Below, piece after piece: positions 1 through 6,994 of a stretch of DNA of 9,523 bases. Position 1 is the first letter of the stretch. Every line of letters begins with the position of its first letter. The DNA is from an uncultured Clostridia bacterium. GTDB taxonomy: Bacteria > Bacillota > Clostridia > Oscillospirales > Oscillospiraceae. The stretch lies in contig CAMHRJ010000061.1 of NCBI GenBank assembly GCA_946187475.1, forward strand, positions 1 to 9,523, in the 5' to 3' direction. The notes beneath the pieces were generated by a model, which made no database searches, was not told where the DNA came from, and was given only the letters and a program-made list of their open reading frames with translations. The translations under genes and the position numbers were made by a program.

Positions 1-30
1 TGGATTTTGACGCCCTGAAAAGGGGATGAC

Positions 31-1313
31 TTAGTGAGCTCCGACCTCGGCGGTGGCCCAGTAAGCGGTGATCTCGTCGGCAAAGCCGGCACGGTCAATC
101 TGACCGGCCAGATACTTCTGGAAGGAAGCGCCGACCTTGGCATAATGATCGTCGGGCAGATAGTTGTAGTTGCCAACCAGCTTGCCGGCGTCAGCAAAGG
201 CCTTGACGGAAGCGCCCAGAGGATCGCTGACGGGCAGGGTGATGTTGCTGAACGCGGGAACCAGAGCGCACTTGTTGACAGGAAGTCCTGTCCGGCTTCG
301 TCATAGACCAGCCAGTTGAGGAAGTCCTTGGCAGCCTGCTGCTGCTCGGCAGAGACGGCATTGTCGATGTAGAAGTACTTGGAGCCGCCGCCGACGAGCT
401 TGTCGTTGTAGTCGCTCAGATCAGAGGGAACCGGCATCATGCCGATGTTCTCGGTGTAGTTGGTATCGACCATGTTGGACCAGTCCCAGTTGCCGCCGAA
501 CTTGAAGCACAGATCGCCCTCGGCGAGCATCATCTCGGTCACCTCGCGCTCAGCGGAGATGGGAGCAGCCTTGGCGTAGTTGTAGTCCTTCAGAACGTCG
601 AAGGTGTCCATCAGAGCGTTGAACACGGGATCGTCAGCCAGCTTGATGGAGCCGTCCTTGATGCCGGCGATGAAGGCATCGGGATCCTGCTGCATCTCAT
701 AGACCTCGGCCAGGTAGTGTGCGCCGAGAGACCAGTCTTCCTTCTGCAGACCCACGGGCAGCTCCATGCCGCCGGCGACGATTTCGTCGAGCAGGGCCTT
801 GAGATCAGCGGTGGTCTTGATGGTGGAAGGATCAAAGTCCTTGCCGGTGGCTTCCTTGATGGCGTCGCCGTTGTAGAGCAGGCCGCGGGCCTCAACGCAG
901 ACGGGGAAGCCCAGAACCTTGCCGTCAACGGAGATGGCCTGGGTGGTGTCCTTGACCCAGTCCTGATCGCTCAGATCGATGGCGTGATCGGGGCCCAGGG
1001 AATAGATGTCCTTGGCGTCGACCATGGCGATGGTGTAGGGCTCGTTGGAGGCATAACGGGTGGACATGTGGGCAGCGACGGTGTCGTTGGAGTAATAAAC
1101 CTCAACGTCAACGCCGGTGGCCGCGGAATACTCCTCCGCCACTTCTTCCATCTGGCTCTGAATCTCCATCTTGGAGTTGAAGATGGTGATCGCGTTGCCG
1201 TCGCCGGCAGCGCCGCCCTCGCTGGAGCCGCTGGCACTGCCGCCGTTGCTGCCGCAGGCTGCCAGGGCGAAGACCATGACGAGAGCCAGAATCATTGCGA
1301 GAATTCTCTTCAT
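31..1313 (-). CDS. Sugar ABC transporter substrate-binding lipoprotein, frame broken by a 1-base deletion
   Basis: This is a family-1-type extracellular solute-binding protein, which captures a sugar or oligosaccharide and hands it to an ABC permease. The N-terminus MKRILAMILALVMVFALAAC is a lipoprotein signal peptide: Lys-Arg, a hydrophobic core and the lipobox LAAC, with lipidated Cys20. A Gly/Ser-rich linker follows, then the mature domain (AITIFNSKMEIQ, FGGNWDWSNM, VGGGSKYFYID). The start at 1313 has AGAAAGGA 8 bases upstream. Residues 1-345 (1313 to 279) are in one frame. The family-like C-terminus (NKCALVPAFSNITLP to EVGAH, stop at 31-33) is in another, and the break lies at 277-279. 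Restoring one base gives 427 aa, the usual family length. As written, translation would run in a wrong frame past the left edge. The gene is divergent from the LacI-type regulator, and the permease genes probably lie to the left. Substrate is unknown. It could be a pseudogene or carry a sequencing error. Confidence 0.88.
277..279 (-). other. Frameshift point in the solute-binding protein gene
   Basis: Read on the minus strand, codons CAG GAC TTC CTG (290-279) are followed by two bases, TC (278-277), and then by AAC AAG TGC GCT in the frame that matches the family. One missing base would restore DFLVNKCALVP. No homopolymer run or slippery heptamer with a downstream structure is visible, so programmed frameshifting is unlikely. 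Confidence 0.85.
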
Positions 1314-1401
1314 TTTTTTCGTCCTTTCTGTCCCGAAAAATTTATATAACGCCTCAAAATTCAGGTGTAGATGCTGCGGGAAACTGCGGTCTGCGCCGGG
1401 A

Positions 1402-1419
1402 TGATGAAACGTTATATCA
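1402..1419. promoter_or_regulatory. LacI-type operator candidate over the transporter promoter
   Basis: TGATGAAAC|GTTATATCA is an 18-base imperfect palindrome (7 of 9 pairs match) centred on CG, the layout bound by LacI-family dimers. It overlaps the proposed -10 of the solute-binding protein promoter, so binding would block transcription. The regulator gene is 250 bases away and divergent, so it is the obvious candidate ligand; that assignment is inference. Confidence 0.5.
1411..1419 (-). promoter_or_regulatory. Extended -10 promoter candidate for the solute-binding protein operon
   Basis: On the minus strand the bases read TGATATAAC: an extended TGn motif followed by a -10 box with 5 of 6 consensus bases. 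No good -35 lies 17-18 bases upstream, as is common with extended -10 promoters. The start would fall near 1404, giving a leader of about 90 bases. An alternative is a perfect TTGACA at 1459-1454 with a 17-base spacer and a poor -10 (TAATTT) at 1436-1431. Both readings place LacI-type operator candidates within the promoter. Confidence 0.5.
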
Positions 1420-1436
1420 CTGTAATGTTAAAATTA

Positions 1437-1447
1437 ACACGTTTACG
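1437..1447. promoter_or_regulatory. Second, weaker operator-like site
   Basis: ACACGTTTACG matches 9 of 11 bases of the common LacI-family core AAACGTTTACA, but its left half is poorly symmetric. It sits in the 17-base spacer of the alternative TTGACA promoter (1459-1431, minus strand). Confidence 0.3.
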
Positions 1448-1554
1448 CAACGATGTCAACATATCGAACAGGAAAAGGAATGGTTTTTCAATATTTTTGT
1501 GCGTTTTACACATTTTATCATTCAAATTTTTGTACGAAATCCAGTTTCCAAAAA

Positions 1555-1565
1555 ATAACGTTTCA
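1555..1565. promoter_or_regulatory. Inverted copy of the operator core upstream of the regulator gene
   Basis: ATAACGTTTCA is the exact reverse complement of TGAAACGTTAT at 1405-1415, within the main operator. The two 11-base copies lie 150 bases apart in opposite orientation. This one is about 35 bases upstream of the regulator's -10, a position suited to autoregulation or looping. Beyond its AACGTT centre it is not itself palindromic. Confidence 0.4.
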
Positions 1566-1597
1566 CGGCAGATCCCCTTCCATTTTCATAACATCTA

Positions 1598-1606
1598 TGA
1601 TACAAT
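1598..1606 (+). promoter_or_regulatory. Extended -10 promoter of the LacI-family regulator
   Basis: TGATACAAT is an extended -10 (TGn plus TACAAT, 5 of 6 bases). No convincing -35 is present 17 bases upstream. The start would be near 1613, giving a leader of about 55 bases before the ATG at 1668. Confidence 0.5.
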
Positions 1607-1667
1607 TTCCTGAAGGTGAAATGTTTCCGGCCTCAGGGCCGAATCCGCCAGAAGGAAGTGAAGCAAC

Positions 1668-2654
1668 ATGAGCGCTGCCGCAGCGCCCACCATCAAGGAC
1701 GTGGCACGGGAGGCCGGCGTCTCCCTGGGCACGGTGTCCAAGGTCATCAACGGCAAGGCCGTGGGTGATGCTTACCGCCTGCGGGTGGAGCAGGCCATCG
1801 AGAAGCTGGGCTACCAGGTGAACACCTACGCCCGGAGTCTCAAGACCCGCAAGACCAACTGCATTGCCCTGCTCATGCCCTCCCTGCGTCACCCATTTTA
1901 TGCGATCCTCACGGATGAAATCACCCGCTGTCTCATGCGCCGGGGCTACCGCAGTCTGCTGATGGTCACGAACTTCGACCCCAAGGCGGAGCAGAAATGC
2001 TTCGATCTGGTGCAGCAGAACAAGGCCGACGGCGTCATCGCCCTGACCTACGCTCCGAATCTGGAGGTGGACGAGCGCATCCCCATCGTCACCATCGACC
2101 GGCATCTGGGGCTGAACGTGCCCTGCGTCTCCTCAGACAACTACGCCGGCGGCCAGCTGGCGGCGGAGACGCTGCTGGATCTGGGCTGCCGGAAGCTGCT
2201 GTTTTTCCGCATCGGCCCGGAGGTGCTGGGCGAGCCGGACAAGCGCGGCGTGGGCTTCGAGAGCGTCTGCCGCAGCCGGAACGCCGACTACGAAATGCTC
2301 TCCGTCCTGGATGAGGAGACCGTGGCGCCCATTTATGCCTTTCTGGACCGGCGCATCACCGGCGGCCAGCCGGAGTTCGACGGCATCTTCTGCAACACCG
2401 ACGGTCTGGCGGTGCAGATTCTCAGCCACCTGCGCGCCCGGGGCGTGGACGTGCCCGGCCAGGTGCAGGTCATCGGCTATGACGGCATGCTGCACTACGC
2501 CAGCGGCGCGCCCTACTGCTCCACCATCGTCCAGCCCATCGACCAGATGGCGGAAAGCGCCGTGGACATCCTGCTGAGCACCGAGGGCTTTCCCCAGCCC
2601 ACCAACGTCTGTCTGCCCGTCCGGTATCTCCCCGGCGGCACCACAAGGGATTGA
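1668..2654 (+). CDS. LacI-family transcriptional regulator
   Basis: This is a 328-aa sugar-responsive DNA-binding regulator of normal length for the LacI/GalR family. Residues 8-30 (TIKDVAREAGVSLGTVSKVI and on) are the N-terminal helix-turn-helix. Residues 46-60 (KLGYQVNTYARSLKT) are the hinge helix. The rest is a periplasmic-binding-protein-like sensor and dimer domain, with typical features IALLMPSLRHPFYA, ADGVIAL, CVSSDNYAGGQLAAE, DGIFCNTDGLAVQ and VQVIGYDG. The ATG at 1668 has GAAGGAAG upstream and places the helix-turn-helix at the usual distance from the N-terminus. It is divergent from the sugar-binding protein and convergent with the glycosidase operon, which suggests local control of sugar uptake and perhaps of the glycosidases. 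CG-centred operator candidates lie in the intergenic region at 1402-1419, 1437-1447 and 1555-1565. The inducer cannot be told from the sequence. Confidence 0.95.
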   Translation: MSAAAAPTIKDVAREAGVSLGTVSKVINGKAVGDAYRLRVEQAIEKLGYQVNTYARSLKTRKTNCIALLMPSLRHPFYAILTDEITRCLMRRGYRSLLMVTNFDPKAEQKCFDLVQQNKADGVIALTYAPNLEVDERIPIVTIDRHLGLNVPCVSSDNYAGGQLAAETLLDLGCRKLLFFRIGPEVLGEPDKRGVGFESVCRSRNADYEMLSVLDEETVAPIYAFLDRRITGGQPEFDGIFCNTDGLAVQILSHLRARGVDVPGQVQVIGYDGMLHYASGAPYCSTIVQPIDQMAESAVDILLSTEGFPQPTNVCLPVRYLPGGTTRD

Positions 2655-2666
2655 CCTGCATATCAT

Positions 2667-2704
2667 AACCGCCCGGTTTAAGTGAACCGGGCGGTTTCTT
2701 TTTT
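2667..2704 (+). terminator. Rho-independent terminator of the regulator gene
   Basis: AACCGCCCGGTT (2667-2678) and AACCGGGCGGTT (2685-2696) form a perfect 12-bp stem with a 6-base loop (TAAGTG), followed by TCTTTTTT. It begins 12 bases after the regulator stop. The tail reaches the stop codon of the convergent GH13 gene (2703-2705). On the minus strand the hairpin lacks a T-tract, so it is canonical only for the plus strand. Confidence 0.93.
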
Positions 2705-4325
2705 AAATTTGCTCCAGGAACATGGCCGCCTCATAGGGCCGCAGCGCTGCGCCCATGGGACTGTCGTAATTGCCGATGAGCCGGGTCATGGCGGCGGTCT
2801 CCGCCTCGAAGGGATTGGGAACTTCATGGCCCCGGAAGTTGCAGACCACCAGCAGCCGACTTTTCCCGTCGTCTCGCACATAGACGAAGAGATCCTCGTC
2901 CTCCGGCAGCAGCAGCCGGAATTCCCCGGCGGTGATGACCGGGTTTGCCTTCCGCAGGGCGATCAGCGCCCGATAGCAGGCGAAAATGGAGTCCGGGGCG
3001 TCCGCCTGGGCCTCGGCGTTGATCTCCCGGTGGTTTTCGTTCACGGGCAGCCAGGGCGCCCCGGTGGTGAAGCCGGCGTTCTCCCCCGCCGTCCACTGCA
3101 TGGGTGTGCGGGCGTTGTCCCGGCTGCGGCCATAGGCCGACCGGAGGATGGATTCATCGGAGTACCCCGCCTTGCGCCGGGCGGCGATCATGTTCCGGGT
3201 CTCGATGTCGTCATAGTCCTCCAGACCCAGGTGGATGTTGGTCATGCCCAGCTCCTGGCCCTGATAGATGTAGGGCGTTCCCTCCATGCCGAAGAGCAGG
3301 ATGGCCAGCATCTTGGCGGACTCCACCCGGCATTTCCCCTCGTCGCCCCAGCGGGAGACGATGCGGGGCAGGTCGTGGTTTTCATAGAAGAGGCTGTTCC
3401 AGCCGCAGCCGTGGAGCTCCCGCTGCCAGCGCTCCATGACGCGCTTGAACGCCACCAGCGGCAGCGGCGCCAGATCCCACTTCTCCCCCTCCGGGGTCTG
3501 GTCCAGGAGGATGTGCTCAAATTGGAACACCATGCTGAGCTCGCTGCCATCGGGGTTGCTGTATAGCTTGGCGGACTCCGTGTTGGCGCTCCAGGCCTCG
3601 CCCACGGTCACCAGCCCGGGCCGCCGGAAGGCAGCGGCGCTCATCTCCCGGACGTAGTCGTGGAGCTTGGGACCGGCCTTGCCGATGTGGCGCATGGGCT
3701 CCTTGCCCAGATGGTCCACCACGTCCAGCCGGAAGCCGCCCACGCCCCGGTCCGTCCACCAGTTGATCATGTCGTAAAGGGCCTGCCGCACCTTGGGGTT
3801 GCTCCAGTTCAGGTCCGGCTGCCAGACAGAGAACTGGTAGTAGTAAAACTGCTCCACCTCCGGCACCCACTGCCAGGCGCCGTAGCCGAAGTCCGCGATG
3901 GAGCCGTCGGTGGGCTCGCCGGGCTTGGCCTCCCGCCAGATGTAGAAATCGTGGTAGGGGTTATCGCGGCTCTTTTTCGCCTCCAGGAACCAGGGGTGCT
4001 CGTGGGAGGTGTGGTTCAAAACCAGGTCCAGGATGATGCGGATGTCCCGTTTTTTCGCCTCGGCGATGAGGCGGTCCATATCCTCCAGCGTGCCGAACAG
4101 CGGGTCGATGTCCTGATAGTCCGACACGTCGTAGCCGTTGTCATACTGGGGCGAACGGCAGACCGGGGACAGCCAGATGGCGTCCACGCCCAGCTTCTGC
4201 AGATAGTCCAGCTTTTCGATGATGCCCGGCAGGTCGCCGATGCCGTCGCCGTTGGAGTCGGCGAAGCTCCGGGGGTAGATTTGGTAGATCACCGCCTGCT
4301 GCCACCAGTTGGGGTTTTGATTCAT
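2703..4325 (-). CDS. GH13 alpha-glucosidase, oligo-1,6-glucosidase type
   Basis: This 540-aa cytoplasmic glycoside hydrolase releases glucose from the non-reducing ends of short alpha-glucosides. Family GH13 signatures occur in order: Ca-site-like DSNGDGIGD (23-31), DLVLNHTS (100-107), QPDLN (169-173), GFRLDVVD with nucleophile Asp201, VGEAW with acid/base Glu243, and ENHD with Asp318. QPDLN and Val202 after the nucleophile are typical of oligo-1,6-glucosidases that prefer alpha-1,6 bonds (isomaltose, panose); this is family knowledge, not proof. RTPMQW near residue 410 and a beta-rich C-terminal domain complete the usual length. There is no signal peptide. The start at 4325 has AGGAGGA upstream and overlaps the GH3 stop by four bases (ATGA), implying translational coupling. 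Trehalose-6-phosphate hydrolase is a related alternative, but QPDLN and the operon partner make it less likely. Confidence 0.93.
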   Translation of the reverse strand: MNQNPNWWQQAVIYQIYPRSFADSNGDGIGDLPGIIEKLDYLQKLGVDAIWLSPVCRSPQYDNGYDVSDYQDIDPLFGTLEDMDRLIAEAKKRDIRIILDLVLNHTSHEHPWFLEAKKSRDNPYHDFYIWREAKPGEPTDGSIADFGYGAWQWVPEVEQFYYYQFSVWQPDLNWSNPKVRQALYDMINWWTDRGVGGFRLDVVDHLGKEPMRHIGKAGPKLHDYVREMSAAAFRRPGLVTVGEAWSANTESAKLYSNPDGSELSMVFQFEHILLDQTPEGEKWDLAPLPLVAFKRVMERWQRELHGCGWNSLFYENHDLPRIVSRWGDEGKCRVESAKMLAILLFGMEGTPYIYQGQELGMTNIHLGLEDYDDIETRNMIAARRKAGYSDESILRSAYGRSRDNARTPMQWTAGENAGFTTGAPWLPVNENHREINAEAQADAPDSIFACYRALIALRKANPVITAGEFRLLLPEDEDLFVYVRDDGKSRLLVVCNFRGHEVPNPFEAETAAMTRLIGNYDSPMGAALRPYEAAMFLEQI

Positions 4326-6754
4326 GGTGTTTCCTCCTGTGTTTCTGTGAGTTCTTTCGCCAGCCGCAGCACCCGGGCGGCGTTGATCTCCAGCTGCCGC
4401 CGGGTGAGGGTGCCGGTCTTCAAGCCCCGGAGCATGGCTTTCAGGTCATGCTTTGCGCCGGGCATGGTCAGATCGTTGCCTGCGGCGGCAATTCTGTCCG
4501 CCCGGGGGGAGCCGTACTTGCAGCCCCGGGTGGGGGTAGCCGCACTGAGCCAGTCGGTCATGACGACGCCGTCAAAGCCGAATTCGGCGCGGAGCACATC
4601 CTCCAGCAAATCCCGCCGCTCGGCGGTGTGGGTCCCGTTGAGCAGATTATACGAGGTCATCAGCGCCCGGGGCTTGGATTCCCGAACGGCGATCTCGAAG
4701 CCCCGGAGATACAGCTCCCGCAGGGCCCGCTCGCTGACCTGACTGTTGGAATAATAGCGGTTGGTCTCCTGATTGTTGGCGCAGAAGTGCTTCACCGTGG
4801 CGCCGCAGCCGGGATGCCGCTGGACGCCCCGCACCAGAGCGGCAGCGAATTTGCCCGTCAGCAGCGGGTCCTCGGAGAAATACTCGAAGTTTCGCCCGCA
4901 GCGGATGTCCCGGTGGAGGTTCAGCGCCGGAGCCAGCCACAGGTGCACGCCGAAGCGCTCCATCTCGTCGCCCACGATGTCGCCGCAGGCCTCTGCCAGG
5001 GCGGGGTTCCAGCTCTGGGCGATGGCCGTGCCGATGGGGATGGCGGTGCAGTTCTGCTCCAGGATTTTTCCTTTGGGCTTTCCGCCGGTGAGGCGATTCA
5101 TGACCCAGACCGCCGCCCCGGGCAGCAGCTCCAGCATGCTCTCGGGCAGGGCCTTGCCCAGGGAATGGGCGCCCTTCTCGTCCCGGGTGTACGCCCGGCT
5201 GAGCCGCAGCCCCGCGGGGCCGTCGGCCATGACCAGGGCGGGGACGCCCCTGGCCTTCAGGCAGTTCACGGTCTCTCCCGCGGCCCCGGCCACGTTTTTC
5301 GAGGCGTCGCCGATGACGCTCATGGCGCCCAGCCCGGGGTGGAAGGCCCCGATGTTCATGAGGCAGAGCTCCTCGTCCGTGAGGCTCTGCACCAGCGCGT
5401 CCACCGGATGGGTCAGATCATAGTCCACCGTCTCCGTTTGGATGTCCGCCGCGCAGACCGGCACCACCGGGAGGTCATCGGGCAGGGTCTCCTGCCGGGG
5501 CTCCGGCTTCCAGTCCGAGAAGTCCGGCCGGCCCAGGGCGTTTTTCACCCGTCGGGTGACGGCCTCGCCCTCCAAACGAACGACGGCAATCGGTTCGGTC
5601 TCCGCGCTGCTTTTGCCCAGCCGCAGCACATAGTCTCCGGATTCCAGCACCCAGGCCGCCCGGCTTCTGTCATAGGAGGCCAAATCCCTCAGGGTGCAGG
5701 AGAGCGTCAGTGTCTCGGTCTCCCCGGGCTGGAGGGTCCGGGTCTTGGCGAAGGCCGCCAGGGCCTGCCGGGGCTTGTCCAGCTTCCCGGACGGCGGCGA
5801 GACGTAGAGCTGGGCCGTCTCCTTGCCGGGGAAGCGCCCGGTGTTCTGAATCTCCACAGTGACGGTGAGGGCTGCGCCCTCCGCAGCCGCATGGATGTTT
5901 TCATAAACAAACATGGTGTAGCCCAAGCCATAGCCGAAGGGGAACAGCGCCTTCTTGCCCACGGCGTCGAAATAGCGATAGCCCACGTAGATGCCCTCGT
6001 GGTAGCGGGTCTCGTCCTTTTCCCCGAAGCTCCCCAATTGGGGATAATCCCCCCAGGCGCTCCAGGTGGCGGCCAGTCTGCCGGAGGGGAAGGTCTTTCC
6101 CAGAATCAAATCCGCCAGGATGTTTCCCGTCTCGGCGCCCAGCTGGCTCAGCAGGAGGATGTTTTTCACCTCCGAAACCTGCGTGAGGTCCACCACGCCG
6201 CCCACGTTCAGCACCAGCAGGAAGTGTTCGTATTGTTCGTTCAGGGCCAGGATGTCCCGGCGCTCCGTCTCCGTCAGGAGCACGTCCCCGGGCTCTGCCC
6301 CGCGGTCGGAGCCCTCGCCGGAGATCCGGGAAAGGACGTACACCGCCGTGTCCCCCGCCCCATTGCGGGGAAGGTTGTATTCCGGCTCCGGCATGGCGGC
6401 GCCCATGCTCTCCAGAATCGCCAGAGTGCGGTGAGCCCGCGCCTGCTCCTTCAGCCGGCGGAAGAAGTCCCGCCGGGCGGCGTCATAGAGCCGGTCATAG
6501 CCGTCCAGCCAGGCCTTGGTGGTGACGGTGAAGCCCGCAAGTTCCAAGCCGGCCTCGATGGTGATGAAATAGCGGGAGTTCACTTCCCCGGAGCCGGTGC
6601 CGCCCTTGACAGTGCGCCGGGCGCCGCCGCCATAGAGGGCGATCCGGCCGGGGGCCGCCAGGGGGAAACTGCCGTCCTGCCGCAGCAGCACCGCGCACTC
6701 TGCCCCAAACTGCCGCACGGCGGCGGCGTGGGCCTGTTCATAGTCCTTTGTCAT
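4322..6754 (-). CDS. GH3 glycosidase (beta-glucosidase-like) with reversed domain order
   Basis: This is an 810-aa glycoside hydrolase family 3 enzyme in which the domain that is normally C-terminal comes first. Residues about 15-280 are the alpha/beta sandwich (GH3_C), with the acid/base candidate Glu147 in SGEGSDR and GYGLGYT at the end. Residues about 290-385 are a fibronectin-III-like domain (KETAQLYVSPPSGKLDKPRQ). Residues about 445-800 are the TIM barrel, with MADGPAGLR (Asp511), GRNFEYFSEDP, KHFCANNQE (Lys655-His656) and GFDGVVMTDW, whose Asp734 is the nucleophile. Both catalytic residues are therefore present. Similar swapped enzymes are known from Ruminococcus albus and Butyrivibrio fibrisolvens. 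There is no signal peptide, so it acts on imported sugars. The start at 6754 has AGGAAGGGAG upstream. It is the first gene of a two-gene operon with GH13. Exact substrate (beta-glucoside, xyloside or other) cannot be decided. Confidence 0.93.
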   Translation of the reverse strand: MTKDYEQAHAAAVRQFGAECAVLLRQDGSFPLAAPGRIALYGGGARRTVKGGTGSGEVNSRYFITIEAGLELAGFTVTTKAWLDGYDRLYDAARRDFFRRLKEQARAHRTLAILESMGAAMPEPEYNLPRNGAGDTAVYVLSRISGEGSDRGAEPGDVLLTETERRDILALNEQYEHFLLVLNVGGVVDLTQVSEVKNILLLSQLGAETGNILADLILGKTFPSGRLAATWSAWGDYPQLGSFGEKDETRYHEGIYVGYRYFDAVGKKALFPFGYGLGYTMFVYENIHAAAEGAALTVTVEIQNTGRFPGKETAQLYVSPPSGKLDKPRQALAAFAKTRTLQPGETETLTLSCTLRDLASYDRSRAAWVLESGDYVLRLGKSSAETEPIAVVRLEGEAVTRRVKNALGRPDFSDWKPEPRQETLPDDLPVVPVCAADIQTETVDYDLTHPVDALVQSLTDEELCLMNIGAFHPGLGAMSVIGDASKNVAGAAGETVNCLKARGVPALVMADGPAGLRLSRAYTRDEKGAHSLGKALPESMLELLPGAAVWVMNRLTGGKPKGKILEQNCTAIPIGTAIAQSWNPALAEACGDIVGDEMERFGVHLWLAPALNLHRDIRCGRNFEYFSEDPLLTGKFAAALVRGVQRHPGCGATVKHFCANNQETNRYYSNSQVSERALRELYLRGFEIAVRESKPRALMTSYNLLNGTHTAERRDLLEDVLRAEFGFDGVVMTDWLSAATPTRGCKYGSPRADRIAAAGNDLTMPGAKHDLKAMLRGLKTGTLTRRQLEINAARVLRLAKELTETQEETP

Positions 6755-6789
6755 ATTGCCTGCTCCCTTCCTAGGGTTTTCTGCTTTTG

Positions 6790-6819
6790 ATTATACAATG
6801 GTACGGCGGGCGAAATCAA
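6790..6819 (-). promoter_or_regulatory. Promoter of the GH3-GH13 operon
   Basis: On the minus strand TTGATT (6819-6814) is followed after 18 bases by a perfect TATAAT (6795-6790). The predicted start is near 6783, leaving about 28 bases to the ATG at 6754 with a Shine-Dalgarno sequence between them. Confidence 0.7.
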
Positions 6820-6829
6820 TCTGCGCCGC

Positions 6830-6843
6830 GGAAAAGTTTTTCC
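6830..6843. promoter_or_regulatory. Perfect palindrome upstream of the glycosidase promoter
   Basis: GGAAAA-GT-TTTTCC has 6-base perfect arms around a 2-base centre. It lies about 10 bases upstream of the -35 box of the GH3 promoter (minus orientation), a place typical for a regulator site. It does not resemble the CG-centred operator candidates at 1402-1565, so a different protein may bind it, or it may be chance in AT-rich DNA. Confidence 0.35.
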
Positions 6844-6882
6844 ACATTTTTTGCGCTTTGGCTTTTCCCGGCAGGGTTTTCA

Positions 6883-6891
6883 TGGTATAAT
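6883..6891 (+). promoter_or_regulatory. Extended -10 promoter driving the structured leader
   Basis: TGGTATAAT is a consensus extended -10 (TGn plus perfect TATAAT). No good -35 is seen. The predicted start is near 6898, where the inner closing stem of cloverleaf A begins. The transcript would then carry about 210 bases before the ferredoxin-nitroreductase ATG at 7110. The same nine bases recur at 9509-9517. Confidence 0.65.
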
Positions 6892-6986
6892 TTGATTATC
6901 ATCTCATCGTTCGATGAACAACACAAACCAGAGGTTTGTGTAGGGAAATGAAAGCCGTTTCGGCTTTTATTTCAGATGATCAAATT
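6889..6986 (+). ncRNA. Cloverleaf A: first four-way junction structure
   Basis: A closing stem pairs AATTTGA (6889-6895) with TCAAATT (6980-6986) and TCATCT (6899-6904) with AGATGA (6974-6979), with a 3-base bulge. Inside are three hairpins. Arm 1 is CATC-GTTC-GATG (6905-6916). Arm 2 is ACACAAACC-AGA-GGTTTGTGT (6921-6941). Arm 3 is a 13-bp stem, 6945-6957 with 6961-6973, including one G-T pair and a TTT loop. If transcription starts near 6898, only the inner 6 bp of the closing stem form in RNA. The family is unknown to me. It may be a leader RNA, a small RNA or a palindromic DNA repeat. Base pairing is read directly from the sequence; function is not. Confidence 0.5.
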
Positions 6987-6994
6987 GAACCGTT

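Noticed and set aside
271..290. Programmed ribosomal frameshift in the solute-binding protein
   Set aside because: No slippery heptamer is present at the break and no family precedent is known to me; a deletion or sequencing error is simpler.
34..1349. Plus-strand open frames (34-306, 717-1349) across the solute-binding protein region
   Set aside because: They are antisense to a clear lipoprotein and solute-binding sequence on the minus strand; repetitive Gly/Val/Asp translation and no domain.
2682..4742. Plus-strand open frames of about 294 and 360 codons opposite the GH13 gene
   Set aside because: Antisense shadows without family motifs, lying over the fully conserved GH13 signatures on the minus strand.
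4448..6790. A 780-codon open frame on the plus strand opposite GH3
   Set aside because: It is a shadow of the GC-rich GH3 gene: low-complexity Gly/Ala/Pro/His-rich translation, no recognisable domain, and no proper ribosome binding site. The minus strand carries complete catalytic motifs.
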